64,000 nt of DNA from Siderastrea siderea (GCA_964030785.1 OZ034969.1:48309701-48373700), one strand, 5' to 3'; counted from the first letter of the stretch, positions 33,470-45,897 are shown. The notes: generated from the sequence alone by a model not told the origin. Made by a program: numbers and translations.

Positions 33470-33706
33470 CCCTTCTCCGCTAGGGGTGTAAGGTTGTCAA
33501 GGTAAACTAAAGCCTCTGGCCTCAGCTTTTCCCGTCTTTTTGGTTGAAATGAAATTCCCTCGCGTTTCAACCAATAAGAAGCTCTACCTAGATCTGGGTA
33601 GTGGCACGTCATCAGTCTGGAATTTCTGCGCTCGTTACTCAGACGTCGTTTTGCGAGGGCTCAAGTGGCAACCTCGCGAGACGTCGGCTGTTTTCTCAGG
33701 CTAGTC
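33470..33706 (-). mobile_element. Probable hAT-type MITE fragment
   Basis: Read on the minus strand it starts near AGCCTGAGAAAACAGCCGAC and includes GAGCGCAGAAATTCC and TACCCAGATCTAGGTAGAGC. I recognise this wording as a dispersed repeat in coral genomes. I could not find the matching opposite end, so boundaries are approximate. Confidence 0.4.
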
Positions 33707-34562
33707 TTTTGTGACTGGGAAAAGCTGAGTTGTGACAGCTTACATATCAGACTAGAATGCAAGCAACAAAAGCTTGATGGAAAATGGCTTTATGTTAAGA
33801 ATGTAAATAACATACTACGTTACTATAAGTTTGCTGTAGGTTCAAAGATGTTCAAATATTATTGAATTAGGGTTTATTCTATTGTGCCCTAGCTAAAAAT
33901 GAAATTTGAATCCATTTTCTAGAAGCTATGAAAATGTGAAACTAAGTTCACACTAGTTTAAAGAGTATTTCAATAGTTACACGTAGTAGTATTATTGTAA
34001 ATAGCTATTTTATCTTGTTCCTGAATTAAAGTATTGTCTTGACAATCCTTGATCTTGATATATTTTAGCGTCACTTTGTAAGGCTTTTTTTTTAATTATT
34101 CGCGGCCTTCTTCACTGAAATCGGCACATATGGGGGGACTCTAGATGCAGGGACCAGTACCTACAACAACACGGCCACACAAAGGGACTCCGTGTGGCGT
34201 GAAATTTTCACAGCATCTAATTTTCGCGCAATTTCCATCAATCTGCGAAAATTTGTTCCCGCGAAAATAAACTCCAGCTAAAAAATCATCCGCGAATCTT
34301 TACTCCATACATCAAGGTTACTGAATTTCAGTTGAGTAAACTGAGAAAAGAATGTATTTGGGCCGTCCTCTTTACAATCGCAAAATATTGCGAATAGTCT
34401 CTGCATTCTCAGGTTAAATTTGATTACAACCATAGACGAGTCCATCTCTTGCTAGAGAGAAAAAATAGTTGAATGCGTGTTTCTACCAGCCCGGATAGCA
34501 ACCGTCCAACGGACCGAGACATCTCGTGTTGTTGATGCTTTTTTGCTTATTTGTTACATGTA
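33707..34562. other. Intergenic, nothing recognised
   Basis: No coding features, RNA genes or inverted-repeat elements identified. AT-rich with some phased A/T runs. Confidence 0.4.
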
Positions 34563-34642
34563 GTTGTTGTTGTTGTTGTCATCATCATCATCATCATTAT
34601 CATTATTATTCGTTTCTCTCCGCCGAAAGTGCGGAGAGAAAC
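34563..34642. repeat. Triplet microsatellite next to a perfect small hairpin
   Basis: A (GTT)n, (CAT)n and (ATT)n run at 34563-34610 is followed by CGTTTCTCTCCGC, a short spacer CGAAAGT and the inverse GCGGAGAGAAACG. The hairpin stem is 13 bp. Confidence 0.75.
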
Positions 34643-34988
34643 GACAGCCGGAAATACGTCTGCGTTCGCAAGCTATATCCTCCTGAGCATTTTGCTTCTC
34701 CATGCGAAGGGATTCCTTGAGCATCTCACCACTGATTGGTGTGCTTCGATCATTTCTTATGATCTTCGGTGATGAACGAATATTAACTGAACACGTTACC
34801 CCGCGCGGCCTATTTTAAAGTGGGGGGGGGGGGGGGGGGCTAGTTCAACAAGAGGTGGGGGGGGGACAGCCTCACATGAAATTAGCCGAATAATTTCTCC
34901 CCTTTTCACTTCCCTTTCCGTGCCTGTTCCTGACAATGCATCTAGGGCAACCAACTGTATTAAGAGTTGTCAGTTTATACCTATCATA

Positions 34989-35433
34989 TACCGTATTTAC
35001 TCGATTAAACGCCGCGACGTTTATTAAATTTTTAGCGTTTCCGATGCGGCGTTTATTCAAGGGCGGCGTTTATTCGAGGGCGGCGTTTATTTCAAAATCA
35101 TTTTTCTTAAATGACTGATAATAATTACGGAAAATCATTCGTAAATACTATGTAAAACAGAAACATGTTTAAAGTTCCAATGTCTCGCTTTTTTACTGAG
35201 ATAGAATTATAATTGTCTGGCTTGTGATATGTACAACGTTCATGTGTAGATTACCGAGTTTTACCGTTCTTGTTATTTTTTTTCTTATAATCCTCGAATA
35301 AATGCCGCATTCTTCTGATTGGGTGCAGCGTTTATTCGAGGGCGTCCTTTATTGGTAATTTTGCTTCCATCTGTGGCGTTTAATCGAGGGCGGCGTTTAT
35401 TCGAGGGCGGCGTTTAATCGAGTAAATACGGTA
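34989..35433. mobile_element. MITE, TACCGTATTTACTCG family, copy 2
   Basis: Starts TACCGTATTTACTCGATTAA and ends TTAATCGAGTAAATACGGTA, a near-perfect inverted pair. Subterminal units built on GGCGTTTATTCGAGGGC recur about six times, three near each end. TA occurs at both outer edges. Shares ends with 20001-20182. Confidence 0.9.
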
Positions 35434-36099
35434 ATGGACCATACACAATATAAATTGGAACATGAATGCACATGGACCAAAGAAAACTAAGGGTATCAAA
35501 CTCAGTGATTAATAATGTCGATACCTGGGGTACGTTTTGGTGGCCTAATCCAGAAAATGTACAGTTATAGTCCGGCGGCATAGCTGGAAAATTGTGTCAT
35601 TTTTGTTACTCATGTCATATTTTGCAGATCTATAGAAATACGCGAGGTGACTCACTTCTGCTATAGAACCACTCTCAGTTTTCACCGTATGGCGCATAAA
35701 CGGCGTAGACGTTTTGCCTTGCTGAGACCCCCCGCGAAGATAGCTGGTCCTTTTTCAGTTGCTCGGAAACGACACTATAATTTTCACGAAAAAAGTAAAA
35801 CTTTCGTAATAGTTTTAACATTTACTTTCAACAATAATAAATTTTGTTGTATTAATGAGTCATTCATACAGAACAATACTAACTTTAGTGCTCTAATTAA
35901 GCGTGCCAAATTTGAATAGAAAGTTTTTCCTTGCTTGCGTGCCTAGTGTCATTGTCTTCCATTGCGCGTGTTTCGGCAATATTATTTTCTCAGTATTATT
36001 TTCGAAAGAGAAAATTGTAAGCCGCATTTTTTGTGACCATCTGGTAGAGCTGAGCCGTGATGTAGGCCAAATATGGAGGAATCAAGCTAAAATGCATCA
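35434..36099. other. Upstream flank of the CXC-tailed element
   Basis: Open frames at 35647-35919 and 35903-36175 show no family features. The promoter or 5' end of the decayed gene at 36100 may lie here. Its true start codon was not found, because a stop precedes the reading frame. Confidence 0.4.
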
Positions 36100-39000
36100 G
36101 TGTCCAGGAGCGTTGACTGGAGCAAATGCGTGTTTTGCCAAGAAAACACAAGCGAGAAGAGGGAATGCCCAGTAAACTCGAAACAGAGCAACCGTGGTGC
36201 TGGATACATCACACTTCAAAAGGATTTGGAGAGTTTTTATGAGGCTGGAGAACTTCAGCTTGACTTAGCGAAGCTGGATGAAGGGGAGGGGATTGCTGAG
36301 GCACTTTTGAAGCATAATGCTTCTTGGCATAAGTCATGCCGCGTTAAGTACAACGCAACCAAATTGAAGAGGCTCGAGAGGAAAAGAAAGCCAGCTGAAA
36401 GAAACGTATTGCAGCAACCCGATGAGAGTGGAAAGCGCACAAGATCTGACCTCCCTAGTGCGTCTGTAGGACAAGAAGTCTGTTTCTTTTGCGGGGGAGC
36501 AGCCACTGAGGGGAACCCGTTATCTCGGGCAAGCACAATGGAGCTAGATTCTCGTGTTCGAGCTGTTGCCATGGAGGTAAATAGGGAAACTTAGTGCTGG
36601 GGACATGGTAGCACTGAAAAGTCAGTACCATAAACAATGCTTAGTTGCACTATATGCGCGTAATAGACAAAAGCCCGTCGTGAACCAGGTAGAGGAATCA
36701 ACGCCGTAAAGAGTAGCTTTTTCTGAGATCGTACGTAAGTTAGAGGACTGCAAAATGTGTACCTCTGACTGTAAGGTGTTAAAACTGTCCGATGTCAAGA
36801 GCGAATATTTGACAAGGTTACAGGAACTAGGCGCACCGACACAGGATCAGTCTGTACACTCAACGCGATTTAAAGACAAAATTCTCGCTAGCATCCCAGG
36901 ACTGAGTGCATACGCGAAGGGGAGGGAGGTGTTGCTGGTGTTTGAAAACAGTATCGCGCAAGTACTGTCAGAGAGTCTTGAAAGAGAGCAGGAGAGTAAA
37001 ATAATGTCTCTTGGACGGGCGGCCGAAATTGTGAGGGACGATATGTTCAACAATAGTGACCTGTTCAATGGGACATTTTCCCAAGCATGCCAACAACGCT
37101 CTGTATCGCTCTCCTTGCTAACATTAGTCAAGATGATTCTCGTAGGCACCCATGAGCAATCTCACGAACAGGGAAATCAGGAAGCTGCTCTCTCTATAGC
37201 GCAGCTTATAAAGTTCAACAGAATAAAGCATGGGCGGAGATCTACTGATGGGTCTGTTAGGCATAGTAGAAATCAGGAAACACCCTTACCTTTATACTTA
37301 GGTGTACTGATGCACGTTAAAACAAGAAGAAAGGAATTAGTAGAGAAACTTTCCGCTTTAGGTTTATCTGTGTCATATGACAGGGTACTGCGCCTGTCAT
37401 CAGACCTTGCCAATGCTGTGTGTGAACGTTATGAAGAGAATGGAACGGTATGCCCTCCTAAACTACGTGGACAGATTTTTACTACTGCCGTTGTGGACAA
37501 CATAGACCACAACCCTTCGTCCACAACAGCAACAGGATCTTTCCATGGCACAAGCATTTCTCTCATTTAACACCCTAGTACCACTGAGGAAGGCCATGAC
37601 ATGGGACAAATTATTTTGCGGGAGTCGTCGCCTGAAAAGTGCGTCAATCCTTTGCCTGCAAGCTACAGCAGTGTTCCAGCTGTTGTATCGAAGAGCGGCA
37701 AGCCTTCTGTAAGCCCAGTCTCAGAGTCCATGATGATCGGTAATAAGAGTACCATTGCTGATGCAATCAGCAAAGAAGTCGAATGGTTAGAGGATATCAA
37801 CAAGATCTACACAGCTGGAAAGACCGAGACGGACACTAGAGGCGTGAATGCGGCTATAGTTAGAGAGAGGACAATTAACGATCAAAGCAAAGTCCGAAAT
37901 AAAAAAGCTGAAGTACTTTCGTGGTCTGCGTTTCACGCTGAGAGACAGACACAGGTAACCCCTAAGTGTACAAGCTCACTACTGCCTCTCTTTTCGGATT
38001 GTGCTCATTCCGTGGCGATGATAAGTCACGCCATAACTGTTATTAGCAAAGCCGTAGAGTATGTAAACCCGGGGCAAACTGTGGTTATTGCTTGCGACCA
38101 GCCACTCTTTGCTTTAGCGAAAACTGTTCAGTGGGCTCAGAAGGACAGTGCAGGGGAGGATAATCTGGTGGTTATGCTTGGTGGACTTCACATCGAGCAG
38201 GCGGCGCTAAAAGCTATCGGGATCTGGCTCGCTGGCAGTGGATGGGTTGAAGTTTTATCACAAGCTGAGATCACAACGGCAGGAAGAGCGGAGTCGCTTG
38301 TCAACTGTGCACCCATTACGCGCAGCAGGTACGCGCACCAAGTAACTGCAGCAAGTTTGTTCATTCTTCAGAAACGGGCATACAGGAAGTAAATCGAGTC
38401 CGTTAAGGAGGGAGAAGAGGCTGATTCCTTTTCCACTTAGTAAGTAAGTAAGAAAGAAACCATGATCCCACAGTTTAAGTACTGGAACATCACTCTACAA
38501 TTTGAGTTGCTGATACTGAACCTCGTGCGATCTTTCGGAGAGTCGAGCTTCACCCTGTACACCGAGGCACTGGTGGGAATTGCTGCTTGGATGTTCGCAC
38601 TCGACCGCACGAACTACGCAAGGTGGCTTCCCGTGCACATCAGGGATATGTTAGCTCTGCAATCCAAGCAACCAGAAATCTACAGAGAGTTTCAGAGTGG
38701 TAAGTTTACTGTGCAGAAGACTGCAAATGCCTTCTCTGCCATTCCACTGGACCAGGCGCATGAACAGAATAATGAGCTCATCAAAGGGGACGGCGGGGCG
38801 ATAGGTCTAACAGAGAATCCGAGTGCGTTGCTAAGGTGGATGGTATCTGGTCCTGAACTTGCGAGGTTGGTTAAAGAGTTTGAAAATAGTGATGAAGACC
38901 AGCATAACCAGTTGCCCCATCACAAACAATCTCATGCCAGTCAAAGAAGGTTCAAGAATCATGTCAGCACTCTGGTGTCAACAACAGAGGAGCTGGGAAA

Positions 39001-40755
39001 TCCATTTGAAGAAACCAGTGAAGATCTTGTTTCACTGATGTCCAAATCTATTACGGACACTTCAATGTGTACCACGCTGCGCAAGATTGACACTTTAGGA
39101 AAGGAGCAGTATACGGTGTTTGTAAGGGAACAGCTGATTGACCGATTAAAGCCATTGGAGGACAGCATTCCAAGGAATAACCTCTGTTTGTGGACATCTT
39201 CTGCTACGACAAAGCCTGACAGAGACGAGCTGAAATTAAAGTCGGCCCGAACTGACTGCCAACTGTTTTCCAAACTCTACATTGGATGTCAGAATCGCGA
39301 AGGCAACCTTGATGAGTTCTTCTCGCACGAGAATCAAGGATCCCCACCGTCTCTATCTGATGGAGGAATAATCAGACAAGGCTCGAAGAGTGACTTGATA
39401 CCTTGCATAGAGAAGATAATCGAGACATCAGATGACAAACCGGCCCCTTCTGTGCTCATTCTCGATGGAGCTGCCACAGTTCAAATGCTTAAACCAAGGC
39501 TTTGCAAGACCTTCCTTGAGTACAGTGACAACATTTTCCTACCATACCTCTCCAGTTCCATGGAAAATGTCCAAAGGTTGGATGTTGTATGGGACGAGTA
39601 CTTGGGCAAGAGTTTAAAAGCCACCACGAGAGCCCAGCGATGAAAAGGAGCCAGAAAGAGAGTCTTACCGTCAGCAACGATACCGCAAAACTGGCAAACA
39701 TTCCTGCGGTCAGACGAAAATAAGAAGGAAATGTTTGCATTCTTGTCCCAGCAAGCTGGTAAAATTGAGACCGATGGCAAGCAAGTTATAGTAACTAATG
39801 GTAAGGATGTGTTGTGTTATCCCTCGACATACACAAGCGAGAAGCTGTCACCCTGTTCACACGAGGAAGCAGACACATGGATGATGGTCCATGTGGCTGA
39901 TGCAGTGGATAAGGGGCATAATTCTATCATGATCCGCACTGTGGACACTGATGTGGTTGTTTTGGCAGTGGCTGCTGTACACACCTTAGGAATCAAAGAG
40001 CTATGGGTATCTTTCGGAACAGGCAAGAATCACAAGATCCTACCGACCCATCGTTATGCCTCAGCATTAGGTCCTTTGAGATTGAGGAGCCTTCCCATAT
40101 TTCACGCATTGACTGGGAGTGACACGACGTCCTTCTTGCCCGGCATGGAAAGAAAACAGCGTGGAACACGTGGGAAACCTACCCTGAAGTGACTAGGGCG
40201 TTTGTCGAGCTGGCGAGTGGTCCCTCTTCCATCATTGACGAGACTATGGCCACCATCGAGCGATTCATTGTGCTGATGTATGACAGACCCAGCACACTAG
40301 ACAAGGTATGGCAACAGGCAGATTGATAATTGTATTGTTATTTATTCTTCATTGTATGATTTAACATTAAAAATGTATGTGCCCTTTTTCCAAGGTTAAC
40401 GATGCCAGGAAGTATTTGTTTACCAAGAGAGGAAGAGACTTGGAGGGACTGCCACCGACACGGGACGCGCTGGAACAGCATGTTAAACGGGCGACCTACC
40501 AGGGAGGACACGTTTGGGGCCAATCAACCGTACTAATGCCCCAGCTACCGCACCCAGAAGGATGGGGCTGGACGTCCACTGAGGAAATGTGGTAACCGAG
40601 ATGGTGCACACTGCCTGAAGCTGCAATTTCCTGCCAAGAGCTCGTCCGCTGTGGCTGCAAGACCAACTGTAGGAACAATAGATGCAAGTGCTATAGAGCT
40701 AATTTGCCTTGCACTTCATTGTGTGTGTGTGATGGAAGATGTATAAGAGAATAGT
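36100..40755 (+). pseudogene. Decayed transposon-like gene with zinc-finger pair, putative catalytic core and CXC tail
   Basis: One long reading can be followed through fragments 36100-36594, 36755-37570, 37601-38392, 38462-39643, 39731-40192 and 40377-40755. It is broken by in-frame stops at 36707, 37568, 38390, 38438, 38441, 39641 and 40593 and by frameshifts near 36590 and 40160. Features in order: CVFC..WHKSC and CFFC..YHKQC, two tandem CxxC/HxxxC modules; a basic linker; VVDNIDHNPSSTT; VIACDQPLFALAK; VVMLGGLHIEQ; DRTNYARWLPVHIRDM; MIRTVDTDVVVLAVAAV; FHALTGSDTTSF; and a cysteine-rich end CGCKTNCRNNRCKC..CTSLCVCDGRC of the Tesmin/TSO1 CXC type. I recognise these blocks as a multi-copy family in cnidarians and other invertebrates with no agreed function. 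A phase-0 GT-AG intron (40306-40394) is retained, so the copy is not a processed retrocopy. The Asp/Asp/Glu of the DNID, CDQP and GGLHIE blocks could be a DDE triad; that is a guess. Confidence 0.7.
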
Positions 40756-40896
40756 TCTCATGAAGGATTTTGATCTAGAAGGACTCAACATGTATGTCAG
40801 TAGAGCCAGTAGGGGTCGTAAGTTAAATCAACTCAGCAGAAGAAACAGATTCCATGTTAATTTTTTCTTAGTTTTACAAGACGATAACTGAACTCA

Positions 40897-41195
40897 GTTG
40901 CCATAGTAACACGTGGCAAGTTGTAACGTCTTACCTCTGACGAGATATACTAAAGAAGGAATGATGTGTGATTATCGTTTTCCTGATCTGAACGAGCAAA
41001 CGCTGCATAAATGGCATAAATTAATATTCAAGCATAAGTTAGGATGTGGTTACCATGGCGACGACATTTAATCCCTTTCTACATCTGGCCGCTACTGGCC
41101 ATCCCTATACGCCGACTGATATCCCAATGTCCTCTAAAATATGTAGGAAATGGCTTTTCACATGTAGCTCATTTAAATGCAGTTTCCATGGAAAC
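40897..41195. promoter_or_regulatory. Three X-box-like (RFX) motifs
   Basis: GTTGCCATAGTAAC at 40897-40910 fits the RFX X-box GTNRCC-N2-RGYAAC exactly. GTTACCATGGCGAC at 41049-41062 and the palindrome GTTTCCATGGAAAC at 41182-41195 fit with one or two changes. They follow the CXC-tailed pseudogene. Whether they belong to that element or to an unseen gene is unknown. Confidence 0.4.
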
Positions 41196-42507
41196 GGCGT
41201 AACTGTGAAGGTGGTTCTACAGCTAAAAATGTTCTCCTCGATAGTCTCTCTGTGTGTGCCAAATTTTAGGTCGGTAACAAGAAGTGCACAATTCAGCCGA
41301 AATTTTCAGCTATGCAGCCGGACTATTTTTTTTTTTTTCAGTTTGGATATCCTTCCCTTTCCTCAGGAAAATATACACGATAACGGAATAAACGGAATGC
41401 GGTTAACTCAGAATAGGAAAAGTTTTTTAAGGGAGTCAGTATTCTGGATATTCTGCTATTCCTAAACCAAATAGGACTAGTCACTATATTCCCATAATAA
41501 GGTGCCTGAGCGTGGTCTTTCATCTCTACACACATTTTAAGTCGTATTCCACAAGGTGCAAACCTTGAGGTATGTCACATTTCATATATCAAACTCAAAA
41601 ACAGTTTTCTTTAAAACTTGTACAAGCAAACCTGTTATCATTACAGAATAAGGCCAACTGAGAAAGCTGAGCTGAGTATCATGAACTATTCATTTTACCA
41701 AAGTCAGTCTGTCGAATTGTCTTGACTGCTGAATGCCTTATTTGTCATCGTTAGGACAAATGTTCAACTCTTCAAGAGCGGAAGAGAGTTAATAAGAGTT
41801 CGCGAGAGTTAAAGGCTAAGCGATAGCGAGAGTGTCAACTTCCGTCGATTGTAATTAAAATCTGAGGAGGCTTAGACTCTTCAAGAAAGAGTTCCCTAGA
41901 GCGAACGCCAAATGAGAGCAAGGCGATTTGAACTTTTGTAGCGGTATTCCGTTTCTTTTCCGTCGTCGTGTTTGGTCCATATGAAAATTAGTACTAACTG
42001 GGAAAACCCTGAAACTGATCAGTGACTAATGAATTCTACAACTTTTTCATTTTTTTAATGGCACCCACCCATCGCGCGATCCCTGAGTCTTCAGCACAGG
42101 TTTAATCACTGAGCTTGCATTTAACACTGCCACTGACTCCTGCATTAATTTCTCCTCTGTAATTTTTGAAATACACATGTATGACATGTATGTCATTTTT
42201 CTTACATGAGTTCTTTCCACTTTTCACTGTACAGTTTGGAGAACTGGAGCAAGACGTACGGCGCCAGTGATGCACTGCAAACAGAGCCTTATCAAGAGAA
42301 TGTGTACTAAGAGTTTAGATATTTACAAAATGAATTTGCGTGGAAGGCGACTATCGTCGGGTGGCTCGCAAACATCACACAGACAAACATTTCACAAGTA
42401 ATTTTTAATGTAGTGATACTCTATTCACCTCAACAAACGCGCGAAAAGAAGTACTTTTTAGCAGGTAATGCCAAGACAAACTTCATTCACAATTAAGCAT
42501 GCAGCAA
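41196..42507. other. Intergenic, nothing recognised
   Basis: No gene or clear repeat identified between the CXC-tailed element and the tandem duplication at 42508. A T-rich run lies at 41326-41338. Confidence 0.4.
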
Positions 42508-42631
42508 GAGCTGCAATTAAAAAGTAATTGTAAGCGAAAAGACTTGTTTCGAAATTCAAACTGGAAAAAGAGCTGCCATTAGAAAGTAATTGTATGCAAA
42601 AAGACTTGTTTCGAAATTCAAACTGGAAAAA
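42508..42631. repeat. Two tandem copies of a 62-bp unit
   Basis: 42508-42569 and 42570-42631 are direct copies with five or six differences; both contain AAAAGACTTGTTTCGAAATTC. They sit at the 5' edge of the HECT-tail-like pseudogene, and the first codons of its open frame lie inside the second copy. Confidence 0.85.
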
Positions 42632-45271
42632 GTTTGTACATTGAATTTTGACCCTGATAACGCGCCATATGCGGCCGCGGATGCCTTGGAAGTTTTAAGT
42701 CATTTGAGACCTGGTTTTACAAGAAACGTTGTCCCTCGGTTGAATTCAACGTCAGTCTCTCCCAGACAGGCGAACAACGGGGAACGTCTAACTGTTGACA
42801 GCGAGGAACCTGGACAACGCCAGACTATCAACGAGGAAAGTGCCGTTCAATCTACGTCTTCGCCAGTGTTTACAAACAGTTCTATTCAAACGCGGCTAAC
42901 AACATTATTTCCAACACTTGGCTCGAACCGAGCTAGCAGGAAGAGTGGTATTAGTAGGAGAACAGCAAGGCCAAAGCAGCCCATAAAGTCCACCAGAGGT
43001 CGGCCATCCAAGACAGTCGTTTACAAGGATCTTGTTATCATTCCAAGTCCCAAGATAAACAAAGTGCCTACTCACAACACCCGTCTAAATTTAGAAGAAA
43101 GAGATCAGTTGTCTGCCACGGGTTTCCTTTTGGCAAATGCTGGGATGCAAATTCCCTTAAAAGTGCGGAGCGATTTTAGAATACCCGGCCACCTATTTAC
43201 ATATCTCTCAAGGCTTTAAAGAACGAGGCATATAGAAACAAAAGGATCCATTCAAATTCAATGAGATGCAAATAAGTGGCCGGGTATTCTAAAATCTAGC
43301 CGAAATTCGTGCACTTGCAATTTTCAAGAAGCCTTCAATTAACATCAGTGTTTTTCTCAACCTAGCCATGTTATGGAAAGCTGGTAACTCCTAAGTTGGC
43401 AGATGGTATAACTCTGGATGCAGAAAGAGTGACCAGGATGGCTGGTCAAGGAGCTGTTTATGTTAGGTCACTGACCCCTTTGGAATCTGAGGACGAGTGT
43501 GAAACCGACGAGGAACTAGAGAACCCAGTGTTAGATAGAAGTCCAAGGTATTTTTTCTTTTAAATTTTGCACTGGACAAAAAATAAGACCTGTGGAGATT
43601 TCTGTGAGTGTTTTTGTGTTCTTCTCTTGTCACAAAACCTCAGTATAAATAGATATGAAAGTTAATTTGACAGCATCCCAATGCTGTGGAATTAGTTCTT
43701 GTATATAGACTGACATCTCAGTTTGTGCTACTATTCTTGACAATGTCTTTTTGTTGTAAATATTCTCCAGTTTGTCTCAAAAGGGATCCATGCATCTATT
43801 GACTGACTGATTGATTGATTGATTATTAATTGATTGATCGAAATCTTATGTGGCAGGACATTATTTGTTATCGGTATACTGCTACTTGTTCATATGATAA
43901 TAAAATGAACACTTCAAAGTATTTTACATCAATTTTCACTTGGTTTACTTTGTGTTTCAAGTTTTCTGTCAACTTTATTTCTTTTCAGTGTTAATGGAAC
44001 ACAAAGGAACCCTGTGTTGCTTGCATGTGATGAGAGCGAGGAAAAGCAAGCCACAGCTGTGGAGGAGTTTTTGCACCACCCCTTCCAGGCAGAGGCAGAG
44101 TTAAATAATGTAGAGAGCAGTAACTCTGATAGTGTTTTGGTAACACCTGAGTCACCTGTATCAGTAATTTCGCCTGTTTTAAGCAATAACTCTGCATCAT
44201 CTGATGTTTTAGGCAATAACTACGTAACATCTGAGTTGCCTGTACCAGTAATCGAACCTGTACCTGAACCTCAACAAAAACGTACCATCTATGAGAGATA
44301 TGATTGACTTATTCCGAGATCCTTTAATCATGGGCCAAGACATAGAGATAATTGTTAATGATGCTACGGGAGTCGAAGAAGTAGGCAGAGGTGTCGGGGT
44401 ACTTAGAGATATTTTCTCTCTTTTTTGGAAAGAAACATATGATTCCCTGTTTATACGAGAAAATGAGCGTGTACCTTGTGTTAGGCATGACTACCAAAGA
44501 GAAGAATGGGCTGCTGTTGGTAGAATTTTGGTAAAGGGATATTTAACTTGTCAATACCTACCAGTGCTTTTGTCTCAAATGTTCCTTGCTTGTCTTTTTT
44601 GGGGGAATCTGCTGTAAGTAGCTACATGCTAACCCAATCCTTTAGAAATTACATTTCTGCTGATGAAAAACGTGTGATTGACCAGTGCCTAGCTGGTGAT
44701 ATGCAGTGGGATGATAAAGATGAAATGGACCAGCTTTTAGAAGTGCTGAGTAATTATGTCTGTCGAAGTAAGGTTAATTCTGAAAATATTGTTCACATCA
44801 TTAAAGAAATAGCCCATAAGGAGCTTCTGCGGAAGCCGCAATATATTGCGGACTGCTGGAAGGAAATAGTTTGCACCCTGCTTCCTAGTTTCCCTGATTT
44901 GACAGCACTTTCCACAAGGTACGAATTGATAATTCCATCCACCAGTAAGCTTTTTAGTTGTCTACAGGCAAACCCTGAGAGTGATGGGGAAATGGATAGC
45001 CTTAAGTTTCTCAAAAGATATATTAAAGGCCTTGACTGACACTCCTCAGAAATTATCAAAATTTGTAAGGTTTATCAGTGGGTCTGAGTTAATGCTTTTT
45101 GATGCAATTGAAGTACATTTTACAAATGTAGCTGGCTTGGGACGCCGACCAATTGCCCACACTTGTAATACTGTGTTGGAGCTATCATCTACATATCAAA
45201 CATATCCCAAACTTAGGGAGGAGTTTTGTGCTATACTGACATCCGATTACTGGGAAATGGACATTGTGTGA
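42632..45271 (+). pseudogene. HECT-tail-like gene of a mobile or multi-copy family, frameshifted
   Basis: Fragments read in order: 42632-43219 (Ser/Thr-rich, KSTRGRPSKTVVYKDL basic patch), a probable exon 43403-43547 with good splice sites, and a long exon 43989-45271 with phase matching. The last part reads FLKRYIKGL, KLSKFVRFISGSE and RRPIAHTCNTVLELSSTY, and ends EMDIV. This is the sequence style of the truncated HECT-like C terminus found in many repeated cnidarian and fish proteins. Frameshifts are needed near 44290, 44600 and 45030, so this copy is dead. The N-terminal exons are missing or unrecognised. In HECT ligases the catalytic Cys lies in the C-lobe; here the Cys of IAHTC is in the matching place, but activity should not be assumed. 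It converges on the integrase-like fragment at 45898-46281. Confidence 0.6.
43168..43303. repeat. Imperfect inverted repeat inside the HECT-like pseudogene
   Basis: GATTTTAGAATACCCGGCCA at 43172-43191 recurs inverted at about 43274-43295, with diverged matches on the spacer side (TATTTACAT and ATGCAAATA). The first arm overlaps the end of the open frame that stops at 43219, so it may be an insertion that truncated that exon. Confidence 0.6.
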
Positions 45272-45897
45272 TAAACCTTTTAACCAAAATTGAAGACGAC
45301 CGTTTTATGTGTCAGTTTTGTAGCACATTGTTTATAAACATACCAGTGATCTCCTTTTATTATAAATTGTGTTTACTGGCTTTGATGTTTATTTACAGTT
45401 TTTAAAACGTTAACCAATGCACATATTATTTGTGCACCGATTCCTGTACATTATACTGGGAAATCATTAGGGAAAGGCCTATTGTTATAGCAGGCTTGTT
45501 ATCTATATTTGTAGTTGAGATTTCAGCAAACAGCTCTTTTGAGTTGTATTGTTGAGGTTTTATTGTTTTAATGTTGACTGTTGTTAACATTGGGTTGCAT
45601 CTGTTGTGTTTTATTCTGATTGATGTAATTTGAAAGGATAATAATAAATTTCACACTCTTTACATTTCCAATCTGTCACTGACTTTGCTAGTCTCCAATC
45701 GAGCGGCAGTGGGAAGTAAAAGGAAATAACACCCCCCCCCCCCCCCCCAGTCATGCTTTTGGTGTAAACTCTGCTGCCCAACCAATCCAATCCTCATAAA
45801 ATCCATGACGTAATAAAACGAATATTTCTAGAACTAGTGTCCTATTGAACAACGAATTTCAACTTTAAAGCTGGGTACTTGGAATTTCTGTTCAAAT
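45272..45897. other. Spacer between convergent pseudogenes
   Basis: AT-rich, with a candidate AATAAA at about 45642 for the plus-strand pseudogene and a poly-C run of 20 bases at 45730-45749. No gene seen. Confidence 0.5.

Noticed and set aside
33373..33612. 79-residue minus-strand gene
   Set aside because: It overlaps a dispersed repeat-like segment and has no splice or domain support.
36755..39643. Three separate genes for the long plus-strand frames
   Set aside because: All lie in one frame, are separated only by single stop codons, and read as consecutive parts of one family protein.
42590..43219. Independent 209-residue gene
   Set aside because: It lacks an ATG, starts inside a tandem duplication and continues the domain order of the downstream HECT-like fragments.
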